DNA of 64,000 nt from Phycisphaeraceae bacterium (GTDB lineage Bacteria > Planctomycetota > Phycisphaerae > Phycisphaerales > UBA1924), in NCBI GenBank assembly GCA_015200025.1, contig CP054186.1:2368001-2432000 (forward strand), given 5' to 3'. Positions 39,088-46,644 of this stretch are shown piece by piece. Numbering within the stretch: position 1 is the first letter of the stretch; the number at the start of each line of letters is the position of its first letter. A program made the translations under genes and the position numbers. The notes beneath the pieces were generated by a model. That model saw only the letters and a program-made list of their open reading frames with translations. It was not told the origin of the DNA and ran no database searches.

Positions 39088-39600
39088 ATGACCGCATCCA
39101 GAACCATCCAGCAACAGATCGACGATCTCCGCGACATGCCCGTCTCGCGGCTGCGTGCGCGGTATGCGGAGGTCTTCGGCGAGCCGACGTCCTCGGGCAA
39201 CCGCCAGTGGCTCTATCGACGGGTCGCTTGGCGAATCCAGGCGCTGGCGGAGGGGGACCTCTCCGAACGGGCCCGCCGTCGGGCGGCAGAGTTGGCCCGG
39301 GACGTCGACGTGCGGGTCAGGCCGCCGGGGGAACGGGAAGGCAACGAACCCAGGGTCGGGGCGCGGCTCGTGACGGTCACCGGGCGAATCGCTTCCGCCG
39401 GGGCCGACCGCCTGCCCGCCCCAGGCAGCGTGCTGCGACGCACGTTCAAGGGCGTTGAACACGAGGTGACGGTGCTGCCCCACGGCTTCGAGCACGAGGG
39501 GAAGACGTATCGCTCCCTGTCGGCCGTGGCGACGGTGATCACCGGGTCGCACTGGAACGGGTTCCTCTTCTTTGGCCTGACCAAGAAGGGGTCCGCATGA
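39088..39600 (+). CDS. DUF2924-family protein of a recombinase module
   Basis: A 170-aa protein starting MTASRTIQQQIDDLRDMPVS. It has the family pattern L-R-x-M-P-V-x-x-L-R-x-x-Y, S-G-N-R-Q-W-L-Y-R-R-V-A-W-R-I-Q and a C-terminal G-S-H-W-N-G-F-L-F-F-G-L. DUF2924 genes are usually found just upstream of large serine recombinases on phages and islands; the function is unproved, with recombination directionality or DNA binding as guesses. Its stop overlaps the recombinase start by 4 nt (ATGA). Confidence 0.85.
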   Translation: MTASRTIQQQIDDLRDMPVSRLRARYAEVFGEPTSSGNRQWLYRRVAWRIQALAEGDLSERARRRAAELARDVDVRVRPPGEREGNEPRVGARLVTVTGRIASAGADRLPAPGSVLRRTFKGVEHEVTVLPHGFEHEGKTYRSLSAVATVITGSHWNGFLFFGLTKKGSA

Positions 39601-41183
39601 ACGCAGCGAGCACCAAGCGTGCCGGCGCTCCCAGCCGCGCAGCCGCCGAGGTCACGGTCAGCGGTCCCGCTACCGCTCGGAACGCCAAGTGCGTTCGCTG
39701 CGCGATCTACACGCGCAAGAGCACGGAGGAGGGGCTCAGCCAGGAGTTCAACTCGCTCGACGCACAGCGCGAGAGTGCCGTCGCATACATCGCCAGCCAG
39801 AAGAACGAGGGGTGGTCCTGCGTCCCAGACCGCTACGACGACGGCGGCTTTACCGGCGGCAACATGGACCGGCCGGCGCTCAAGCGGTTGATGGACGACA
39901 TCGAGGCGGGCAAGATCGACTGTGTGATCGTCTACAAGGTGGACCGCCTCAGCCGGTCGCTGATGGACTTCGCGCGGCTGATGGCCCTCTTCGACCGAAA
40001 GGGCGTGTCCTTCGTCTCGGTAACCCAGCAGTTCAACACAACGCACTCGATGGGCCGGTTGACGCTGAACATCCTGCTGTCGTTCGCGCAGTTCGAGCGG
40101 GAGATCATCTCCGAGCGCACGCGCGACAAGATTGCCTCGGCCCGCCGCAAGGGCAAGTATCAGCACGGCAAGCCCATCCTGGGCTACGACTTCGTGCCCG
40201 CGCCCGCCCCGTTCACGGGGCGACGGCTGGTGGTCAACAAGACCGAGGCGGAGCGGGTCAGTCGCATCTTCGAGTTGTACCTGGAGGCGGGGAGCATCCT
40301 CCGAGTCGCGGACGAGTGCAACAGCCGCGGGTGGACCACCAAGTCGTGGACCACAACAGCCGGGCGCACGGTGGGCAACCGGGAGTTCGACAAGACAATC
40401 ATCTCGCGGCTGCTCCGAAACCCGCTGTATGTCGGGAAGGTGCCGCACAACGGCGCGGTGTACGACGGCGAGCACGAGGCGATCGTCGAAGACGACCTCT
40501 TCCGCCGCGTTCAGGCACGATTGAAGCTGGCTGGCGAGCGCGGCGGTGCCGGCGTCAAGAACTCGACTGGCGCGCTCCTTGGCGGGCTGGTCCGGTGCAA
40601 GGGGTGCGGTTGCGCGATGTCGCCGAGCAGCGCCTCGAAGAAGAAGCCCGACGGGACTCGGACCCGCTATCGCTACTACGTCTGTTCCAACGCAGTGAAG
40701 CGAGGACGGCAGCACTGCGCGGCCTCTTCGCTGCCCGGCCCGGCGCTCGAGGCGTTCGTGCTCGAGCAGTTCAAGGCGCTGCTGGCCGACTCCCCGCAGA
40801 TCACGCTCGTCGTTGATCGGGCGATCGACCTGCTTCGCGAGGCCGCTGGGGCCCGCCTCGCCGAGCAGACGCGGCTCCGCGGTGTGCTCGAACGGCTCTC
40901 GAGCGAGGAGCCGACGGCCGCCACGCGCCGTGAGATCGAGCAGGTGCGGCGGACACTGGCGGCCGTCTCCGCGCAGGTGGCTGCGGACGCCGAACGGCTG
41001 ATCGACGAGGACGAGGTTGCCGGAGCGGTCGAGGCCTTCGACGGGGTCTGGGATGCCATGACGCAAGCCGAGCGTGCCGAGTTCCTCCACGTCGTGATCG
41101 CATCCGTCGAGTACGACGGGCAGACCCAAAACGTCGCGATCACTTTCAAGCCGGAGATCGCGCCGGAGGAGGCATCCAACTGA
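39597..41183 (+). CDS. Large serine recombinase (site-specific integrase)
   Basis: A 528-aa resolvase-family integrase. N-terminal catalytic domain has Y-T-R-K-S42-T-E-E-G-L (nucleophile Ser42), D-R-L-S-R-S near 120 and E-R-x-x-I-S-E-R-T near 180. The zinc-ribbon motif G-L-V-R-C-K-G-C-G-C-A-M-S near 335-347 and a second Cys pair (Y-Y-V-C-S-N ... H-C) belong to the recombinase zinc-beta-ribbon domain, followed by a coiled-coil segment (about 420-480). Such enzymes integrate and excise phage at att sites, and their sites are commonly close to the gene. It is probably the prophage integrase. Confidence 0.95.
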   Translation: MNAASTKRAGAPSRAAAEVTVSGPATARNAKCVRCAIYTRKSTEEGLSQEFNSLDAQRESAVAYIASQKNEGWSCVPDRYDDGGFTGGNMDRPALKRLMDDIEAGKIDCVIVYKVDRLSRSLMDFARLMALFDRKGVSFVSVTQQFNTTHSMGRLTLNILLSFAQFEREIISERTRDKIASARRKGKYQHGKPILGYDFVPAPAPFTGRRLVVNKTEAERVSRIFELYLEAGSILRVADECNSRGWTTKSWTTTAGRTVGNREFDKTIISRLLRNPLYVGKVPHNGAVYDGEHEAIVEDDLFRRVQARLKLAGERGGAGVKNSTGALLGGLVRCKGCGCAMSPSSASKKKPDGTRTRYRYYVCSNAVKRGRQHCAASSLPGPALEAFVLEQFKALLADSPQITLVVDRAIDLLREAAGARLAEQTRLRGVLERLSSEEPTAATRREIEQVRRTLAAVSAQVAADAERLIDEDEVAGAVEAFDGVWDAMTQAERAEFLHVVIASVEYDGQTQNVAITFKPEIAPEEASN

Positions 41184-41638
41184 TGCGAACCGAGCCGTGC
41201 CAGCCCGTGATCGCGTTAGACCGGGTCCCGCTCACGAGGACGGCAAAGTTCGTCGCGCCGGGCAGAGAGCGCACAGCCCGAGATCCAGACAAGGCGAACG
41301 ACGTGGTGCCGCCCGGCCGCGTCCCCCGCGTCGCGCGGTTGATGGCGCTTGCGATTCGGTTCGACTCACTGCTGCGGGAAGGGTCGGTCAGCACGCAGGC
41401 CGAGCTGGCGGCTGTCGGGCACGTCACCCGAGCCCGGGTCACACAGATCATGAACCTGCTCCACCTCGCACCGGACATCCAGGAAGCGATCCTCAACATG
41501 CCGCCGGTGATGTCTGGGCGCGACCCCTTCGGCGAGCATGAACTGCGGTCGCTCGTGTCGATGGTGGAGTGGCCCCGGCAGCGGGAAGCGTGGCGGGCGT
41601 TGACCGGGGATCGCATCACTTCCGCCGTCGATCGATAA
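41183..41638 (+). CDS. Recombinase-associated small HTH-like protein
   Basis: A 151-aa protein with the pattern R-V-A-R-L-M-A-L-A-I-R-F-D-x-L-L-R-E-G, then A-E-L-A-A-V-G-H-V-T-R-A-R-V-T-Q-I-M-N-L-L-H-L-A-P-D-I-Q-E (residues about 73-103), which reads as a ParB/KorB-like helix-turn-helix. It is the conserved third member of the DUF2924-recombinase-protein trio. Its ATG overlaps the recombinase stop (TGATG). It could act as a recombination directionality factor or regulator; that is inference. Confidence 0.7.
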   Translation: MRTEPCQPVIALDRVPLTRTAKFVAPGRERTARDPDKANDVVPPGRVPRVARLMALAIRFDSLLREGSVSTQAELAAVGHVTRARVTQIMNLLHLAPDIQEAILNMPPVMSGRDPFGEHELRSLVSMVEWPRQREAWRALTGDRITSAVDR

Positions 41639-41818
41639 CTCCCTCATCAGACAGGATTTCCACGCGAACTCCACACTCGAAACGCAACCGACACGGTCCA
41701 ATGAAGAACGCGTGATGTTTGGTTCATGACCGGGTACGATGGGGCAGTGATCGCGGGGGTTTCGCGGTCGCCGCGGCACCCCGGCGGAGCTCGGGGAAGG
41801 TCCTGTCGGGGTCGGTCC

Positions 41819-43021
41819 ATGGCGCAGAGCATCCGTCCGAGCCGTTTCGTCAAGCCAAGCGTTCTCAAGCAAGTCGATCCGCAACTGCTGATGCAGTTGC
41901 TCGAGCCGTTCTCCGCGGCGCTGGCCGCGCGGGGGATCGTGATCGAGCGCGGGCGTGAGCCGGACTTCGCCGCGCTGGGTCGCGTGCTCATGCATCCCGA
42001 CGAGGACACGCCTCTGGACTTGATCGAGGCCCTCTGCCTCATCCACGCCGTTTCCGACGACGACAGTTACGACCGGCTCCGCAGCGATGCCCAGGCCGCG
42101 GGCATCGTCGTCGAGAGCGATCTGCCCGCGCCGGATCTGGCGTTGCGGGTGTACTTGTCGGACCGCGCCATCATCGAACGGATGCACGCCGAGCGTCTGT
42201 CGACCAAGCCGCGGAAGTTCGAGTCGTTCATGACCTCTGTGGAGCCCGCGCCGAAGATCGGGCTTCCTGCTGATGCGGCTGTCCAGGCGCTGCAGGCCGG
42301 GCTCGGAGCCGACTTCTTCGACAACCATCGCGGCAAGGGCGTGCGCATCTTCCCCTTCCGGACGGAGACCGGGTTCCGGCTGCTCGTCCGTCGCGGGAGC
42401 ACGCTGAAGCGCGAGGTCACCATTGACGCCGACGGCGAGACGCGCTCGATCGTGTTCCGCCCGGAGGGGTACGACGTTGTTCGCTACAACGGCCAGACGG
42501 GTGAGCTGAGCATCAACGCCCCGGTCAAGCGCGACGTCCGAGCGTACTGCTCGATGATCGGACGGCACATCTTCAATGACTCGCTGCTGTTCGACGCCGA
42601 TAGCCCGGGTCGGAAGTTCTCGCTGCGGCCGATCATCGAGAAGGGGCCGGATTGTCTGCAGTGCGAGGACTGCCCCGGGATCATCGCCGTGCGCCTGACC
42701 TCGGTGTCGTGGGAGCACGACGACGACCTCGACGCCGGCGAAACCCTCCGCTCCGAGGACGTGTTCGAGACGCTCCGGCGGAGCGGACGCGAAATCCCGA
42801 GGTACGCGCGGCTCGCGGCGGCGGTGTTCAAGATCACGATTCGAGTCGGCGACGGGGCGGACCATGAGGTGCCCCTGCGGATCCGACCGCCCAACGCGGC
42901 GTACTACGACCGCGAGGACCACCCGGAGCTCCTGGAGCAGTGGATGTTCCAGCAACGCTTCGCGCGTTCCAGAGAGGAGGCGCTGCGTGGAGTCACTGCG
43001 CGACTTCTGGCGGTTCCTTGA
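41819..43021 (+). CDS. Unknown 400-aa protein, first of a two-gene operon
   Basis: Starts MAQSIRPSRFVKPSVLKQVD; an upstream in-frame start is not supported by the sequence. It shows an N-terminal helical region with P-L-D-L-I-E-A-L-C-L-I-H-A, a beta-rich middle with F-P-F-R-T-E-T-G-F-R-L-L-V-R-R-G, and C-L-Q-C-E-D-C (about 281) followed by P-G-I-I-A-V. No motif I can name. It overlaps the next gene by 35 nt, so the pair is co-transcribed. Placed between the recombinase module and the phage sigma-like gene, it is a cargo candidate such as a defence, exclusion or host-control pair. Confidence 0.6.
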   Translation: MAQSIRPSRFVKPSVLKQVDPQLLMQLLEPFSAALAARGIVIERGREPDFAALGRVLMHPDEDTPLDLIEALCLIHAVSDDDSYDRLRSDAQAAGIVVESDLPAPDLALRVYLSDRAIIERMHAERLSTKPRKFESFMTSVEPAPKIGLPADAAVQALQAGLGADFFDNHRGKGVRIFPFRTETGFRLLVRRGSTLKREVTIDADGETRSIVFRPEGYDVVRYNGQTGELSINAPVKRDVRAYCSMIGRHIFNDSLLFDADSPGRKFSLRPIIEKGPDCLQCEDCPGIIAVRLTSVSWEHDDDLDAGETLRSEDVFETLRRSGREIPRYARLAAAVFKITIRVGDGADHEVPLRIRPPNAAYYDREDHPELLEQWMFQQRFARSREEALRGVTARLLAVP

Positions 43022-43976
43022 CGCGCGCGGGCCGGCGGGCCTCCGAGCGGTCATGCAGGAGTGGAAGCTCCGCTGCGGACCGGCGTTCGCACACATCGAG
43101 CCGCTGCTCGAGCCCGCCGGGGTGGTGGCGCGTTCATGGCCCGGCGAGCGCCCGGACCTGCCGCGGAGGCGGGTCGTCGCGATCGGCGGCTCGGCCGTCG
43201 CCGTGTGCGACGAAGGGATGAGCCCCCGCGTGGAGCTCTCCGCCCAGGACCGTGCTCTGCATGAGTTCCGGCCCGGGGTGCTGCGCTCCGCGATGGCGAC
43301 CGCGCTAGGCCTGCGGACCTCGACCGTGCCGGTCGACCGGACGCCTGGAACACTCCGGCTGGGAACCTGGGAGCCCAGACCCGCTCTGGCCTTCGCCGTT
43401 GAACTCGTGACTCACACGGACCGCGCTGCGGTCGCTCATCTCGTCCGCGCGGCCGTCTCGGCGGACACCAACCCCGTGATCGTGCTCACGCCCACGGCTG
43501 AAGCTTGGACGGACGAGCTGCGCGCCTGGGTCGAGCAGCGCCGCTGCGTGCTCGCGTCGGCCGACGAGATCATCCACGCCGGGTCCAACGGGCTGGTGGC
43601 CACCGAATCGTGGTCGTCGCTGCTGGAGACGTTCGCGCAGCGGGCGGGGCTACGACTCGCAGCTCCGATTCAGAACAAACGCCCCAAGAAGAAGCGGGCC
43701 GAACGGCTCGCCACGATCGAGAAGATCGAAAAGGTACTCGTCGAGACCGCCCGCTCCCGTGTCGGCATGATCCGGGCGTCAGTCGACGCCGGCAGGGGTA
43801 TTCCAACGATTCCGCACCTGACCCGGGCGGCCCTGGCGGAGGAGGCCGGTTGCAAGCCGCACGACGTCACACGCGTGTTCCAGGACGCCGCGGGCAAGCA
43901 GGCGGCCACGCTGTACGGGCTGGTGAACGACGCCGAGGCCCTCTGGCGGGCCAAGGGCGCGCGGGGCTCCCGCTGA
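42987..43976 (+). CDS. Unknown 329-aa protein, second of a two-gene operon
   Basis: A GTG start at 42987 follows a strong AGAGAGGAGG at 6 nt, and reads V-E-S-L-R-D-F-W-R-F. The N-terminal half contains W-K-L-R-C-G-P-A-F-A-H-I-E-P and an A-V-E-L-V-T-H region; the C-terminal 60 residues (H-L-T-R-A-A-L-A-E-E-A-G-C-K-P-H-D-V-T-R-V-F) look like a helix-turn-helix, with a Lys/Arg-rich block (K-R-P-K-K-K-R-A-E-R) just before. This suggests a DNA-binding partner of the upstream protein. No catalytic motif seen. A strong hairpin follows. Confidence 0.6.
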   Translation: MESLRDFWRFLDARGPAGLRAVMQEWKLRCGPAFAHIEPLLEPAGVVARSWPGERPDLPRRRVVAIGGSAVAVCDEGMSPRVELSAQDRALHEFRPGVLRSAMATALGLRTSTVPVDRTPGTLRLGTWEPRPALAFAVELVTHTDRAAVAHLVRAAVSADTNPVIVLTPTAEAWTDELRAWVEQRRCVLASADEIIHAGSNGLVATESWSSLLETFAQRAGLRLAAPIQNKRPKKKRAERLATIEKIEKVLVETARSRVGMIRASVDAGRGIPTIPHLTRAALAEEAGCKPHDVTRVFQDAAGKQAATLYGLVNDAEALWRAKGARGSR

Positions 43977-43984
43977 GCGGGGTG

Positions 43985-44021
43985 GCCTTGCACTTGCGCC
44001 GCGCTGGCGCAAGTGCAAGGC
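43985..44021 (+). terminator. Perfect 16-bp hairpin after the two-gene operon
   Basis: GCCTTGCACTTGCGCC (43985-44000) pairs with GGCGCAAGTGCAAGGC (44006-44021) around GCGCT, a perfect 16-bp stem, 9 nt after the stop. There is no T-tract. Either a terminator for the unknown pair or a DNA-binding site; the loop is short for a protein site. Confidence 0.6.
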
Positions 44022-44165
44022 ATCGGCATGACCACTTTCTGCTGCGGACTTCAAGGACCTCGCGGTCGAGGCGGTGGTTTTTGTGCGCGGTGATGTGCAA
44101 GGCGACCGGCTGGTGAACACGCCGCGATGTGCGGCGCGGACCACTCACCAGCACGGAAGCACTCC

Positions 44166-44738
44166 ATGACCGCAGCAGCCATCGACCCCTCCATCCGCAC
44201 CACCGGCACGTCGTCCTCTGTACCGGACGATCTCCCGGAGCTGGCCCACCGCCAGATGGCGTTCCGCGCCGAACGCCTCGCGCGGGTCTACCGCCTCGCC
44301 CCCGATCAGGTCGACGACCTCCGGCAGGAGTTGGCGGCCGAGATCGTGCGGGCGCTGCGCCGGTTCGACCCGGCGATTGCGTCGCGGACCACCTTCACAC
44401 GCGCGGTCATGGACTTCTGGTACCGGCAGAAGTGCAAGCAGCTTTCCCGTGAGGCAAGCGCGCGGTACCGCATCCTGCCGCTTCCGCCGCTCGGGACGGA
44501 GGGCTTCGACTACGCCGACCCGCGAGACAGCGGCTTTGGCGATGTCGATCTGCGGCTGGACCTCGTCGACCGGATGGGGGCTCTGCCCCAAGACCTGTTC
44601 GAGATTGCCCGCGACCTGTTGGCGGGCAAGTCGGTGCCCGGCATCGCCGCAGAGCGGGGCGTCCACCGGGGGACCGTGAACCGGCTGGTGCTCCGGCTCC
44701 GCACGCACCTTGCCGATTTCGACCCCAACGCCAACTAG
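44166..44738 (+). CDS. Phage-encoded sigma-70-like factor
   Basis: A 190-aa protein with an N-terminal region-2-like block (D-L-R-Q-E-L-A-A-E-I-V-R-A-L-R-R-F-D-P, residues about 55-73; then F-T-R-A-V-M-D-F-W-Y-R-Q-K) and a C-terminal region-4-like block (A-G-K-S-V-P-G-I-A-A-E-R-G-V-H-R-G-T-V-N-R, about 160-180), a typical ECF-style helix-turn-helix. Start ATG 44166 (CACTCCATG). It is the gene before the replication operon and may direct transcription of phage promoters such as the repeated GCGCGACA element that begins 1 nt after its stop codon. Confidence 0.75.
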   Translation: MTAAAIDPSIRTTGTSSSVPDDLPELAHRQMAFRAERLARVYRLAPDQVDDLRQELAAEIVRALRRFDPAIASRTTFTRAVMDFWYRQKCKQLSREASARYRILPLPPLGTEGFDYADPRDSGFGDVDLRLDLVDRMGALPQDLFEIARDLLAGKSVPGIAAERGVHRGTVNRLVLRLRTHLADFDPNAN

Positions 44739-44739
44739 C

Positions 44740-44778
44740 GCGCGACACGAAGCGGGCTGAAGCAGAGAGGTATGGGCG
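44740..44778 (+). promoter_or_regulatory. Repeated phage element, copy B
   Basis: GCGCGACA (44740-44747), 15 nt, CAGAGAGGTATGGGCG (44763-44778). AGAGAGG is a good ribosome site with a GTG 7 nt downstream at 44778. It starts just after the sigma-factor stop and precedes the replication operon. Confidence 0.65.
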
Positions 44779-44921
44779 TGGCCAACGCCTGCATCCCGAT
44801 CTGCACCCCGCTTCGTCCCAGCCGTGACCACCTCCCCCTCGTCCGCCTTGGCCAAGGTGCGTTCACCCGCGAGATCTGGCCCCACGACCTCGATCCCTCA
44901 TTCCCCAAGCACGGAGATCCC

Positions 44922-45746
44922 ATGCCCGCAACCGCGACCGCCAACACCCACACCCTCATGAACCAGATCAGCAAGGGCCGCAAGGCCCGTCCCCGCCGCG
45001 TGATGCTGTACGGCACCCACGGCATCGGCAAGAGCACGTTCGGCGCGATGGCCGAGAAGCCCATCTTCGTCCCCACCGAAGACGGCCTGGCCGACATCGA
45101 CTGCGAGAGCTTCCCGCTGGCCCGCAGCCTCGGCGAGGTGATGGCGGCGCTCGAGTCGCTGTACTCGGGCGACCACGAGTACCGCACCGTCGTCATCGAC
45201 AGCCTCGACTGGCTCGAGCGCCTGATCTGGGCAGAGGTGTGCGCCGACGAGAACGTCGAGAACATCGAGAAGATCGGATACGCCAAGGGCTTCTCGTTCG
45301 CCATCGACAAGTGGCGCTCGGTACTTGGGGCGCTCGATGCGCTCCGCAGTGATCGCGGCATGACCGTCGTGCTCATCGCCCACGCCAAGATCGAGAAGTT
45401 CGAGAACCCCGAGACCGTGCCGTACGACCGCTACTCGCCGCGCCTGCACAAGCTCGCATCCGCGCTGGTGCAGGAGTGGGCCGACGAGGTGCTCTTCGCC
45501 ACGTACAAGGTCCACACCGTCAAGGTGGACGAGGGGTTCAACAAGGCTAAGCACAACGGCGTTTCCACCGGCGAGCGGATCATCCGCACCGTCGAGCGGC
45601 CGGCGCACGTTGCCAAGAACCGCCTGGGGTTGCCCGAGGAGATCCCGCTCGACTACCGCGTCTACGGCGCGTTCGCCCGCGGCGACAACCCGTCCGCCGA
45701 GGCGATTGCACCTGCCACCACCTCCGACACCGTCGGCGCGGCCTGA
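44922..45746 (+). CDS. Phage RecA-like ATPase (Sak4-type)
   Basis: A 274-aa P-loop ATPase: Walker A G-T-H-G-I-G-K-S-T (residues about 31-39) in V-M-L-Y-G-T-H-G-I-G-K-S-T-F, and Walker B-like Y-R-T-V-V-I-D-S-L-D-W near 85-95. This matches the phage Sak4 / AAA_24 family, which anneals ssDNA in phage recombination. ATG 44922 with GGAGA upstream gives the normal length; the same frame is open to GTG 44778 in the repeated element, which would add 48 residues. Followed by DUF669, RusA and a helicase in one operon. Confidence 0.85.
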   Translation: MPATATANTHTLMNQISKGRKARPRRVMLYGTHGIGKSTFGAMAEKPIFVPTEDGLADIDCESFPLARSLGEVMAALESLYSGDHEYRTVVIDSLDWLERLIWAEVCADENVENIEKIGYAKGFSFAIDKWRSVLGALDALRSDRGMTVVLIAHAKIEKFENPETVPYDRYSPRLHKLASALVQEWADEVLFATYKVHTVKVDEGFNKAKHNGVSTGERIIRTVERPAHVAKNRLGLPEEIPLDYRVYGAFARGDNPSAEAIAPATTSDTVGAA

Positions 45747-45805
45747 GCGCCGTCGTCGTTGTCCATCCCTCATCCGTCCATCACCAACCGCAAAGGAACT
45801 GACTC

Positions 45806-46276
45806 ATGGCCACTCTGAACAACTTCGACGCCAACCAGGTTGACCCGTCCGTCGCGCTCGATCCGCTCCCCGCGGGCAAGTACCTCGCCGTTATCTCCGA
45901 GTCGGAGCTCAAGCCGACCAAGACCGGGGGCGGCAAGTACCTGCAGTTGACATTCCAGATCATCGACGGCGAGTTCAAAGGCCGCCTGGTCTGGGCCCGC
46001 CTCAACCTCGAGAACAAGAGCGAGATGACGGTCAAGATCGCTCGCGGCGAGCTCTCGGCCATCTGCCGCGCCGTCGGCGTGATGCAGCCCAAAGACTCGG
46101 TCGAGCTCCACAACGTTCCCCTGGAGATCAACGTCGGGCTGAAGAAGCGCGACGACAACGGTGAGTTCACCAACGTCATCAAGGGCTACGCCAAGAAGGG
46201 CGGTGGCGGCGCGCCGCTGAGCGGCCGCGCTCCCGTCGGCGTCGGCCCGGGGAGCACGCCGCCCTGGAAGCGCTGA
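45806..46276 (+). CDS. DUF669 single-strand-binding-like protein
   Basis: A 156-aa protein matching the DUF669 pattern: P-L-P-A-G-K-Y-L-A-V-I-S-E-S-E (residues 20-34), K-Y-L-Q-L-T-F-Q-I-I-D-G-E-F-K-G-R and a C-terminal Gly/Ala/Pro-rich tail ending W-K-R. DUF669 proteins are phage ssDNA-binding-like factors that accompany Sak4-type annealing proteins. Gap of about 59 nt to the upstream ATPase gene. The stop codon overlaps the downstream RusA by 4 nt if RusA starts at CTG. Confidence 0.8.
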   Translation: MATLNNFDANQVDPSVALDPLPAGKYLAVISESELKPTKTGGGKYLQLTFQIIDGEFKGRLVWARLNLENKSEMTVKIARGELSAICRAVGVMQPKDSVELHNVPLEINVGLKKRDDNGEFTNVIKGYAKKGGGGAPLSGRAPVGVGPGSTPPWKR

Positions 46277-46644
46277 CCCCCCCAAGTCCATCTGGTCGTG
46301 TCCTCGAGCTCCCGTACCCGCCCAGTGTCAATCACATCTGGCGGCGGATGGGCTCCAGGACCGTGCTGAGCCGCGAGGGTCGGCGCTACCGCGCGAGCGT
46401 GTGCGCCGCCCTCGCGGTGATGCGTGTGGTGCGGATGAACGGTCGGCTGGAGGTGCGTGTCACCGTCTGCCCGCCCGACAACCGCCGCCGCGATCTGGAC
46501 AACGTGCAGAAGGCGCTGCTGGATGCGCTCGCCAAGGGCGGGGCGTACCGCGACGACTCGCAGATCGATCGGCTGGTTGTTGAACGCGGCCCGGTGACGC
46601 CGGGCGGCAAAGTGCTCGTGGAAATCGCACAAATCGAACCATGA
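46273..46644 (+). CDS. rusA: RusA-like Holliday-junction resolvase, apparent CTG start
   Basis: A 123-aa protein. It has the RusA start L-P-Y-P-P-S-V-N-H-I-W (13-23) and the catalytic D-L-D (74-76) and R-D-D (93-95) acid residues. RusA resolves branched DNA in phage. The only ATG gives a protein lacking the P-P-S-V-N-H part; no ATG, GTG or TTG lies upstream in frame. A CTG at 46273 sits in CTGA over the DUF669 stop, with GGAAG upstream, so CTG initiation coupled to the previous gene is the best reading. A frameshift or sequencing error cannot be excluded. Confidence 0.75.
   Translation: MTPPSPSGRVLELPYPPSVNHIWRRMGSRTVLSREGRRYRASVCAALAVMRVVRMNGRLEVRVTVCPPDNRRRDLDNVQKALLDALAKGGAYRDDSQIDRLVVERGPVTPGGKVLVEIAQIEP

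Noticed and set aside
39213-41129. 638-aa minus-strand frame over the recombinase
   Set aside because: It is a shadow of a strongly conserved recombinase on the + strand; no conserved motif is read on the minus strand.
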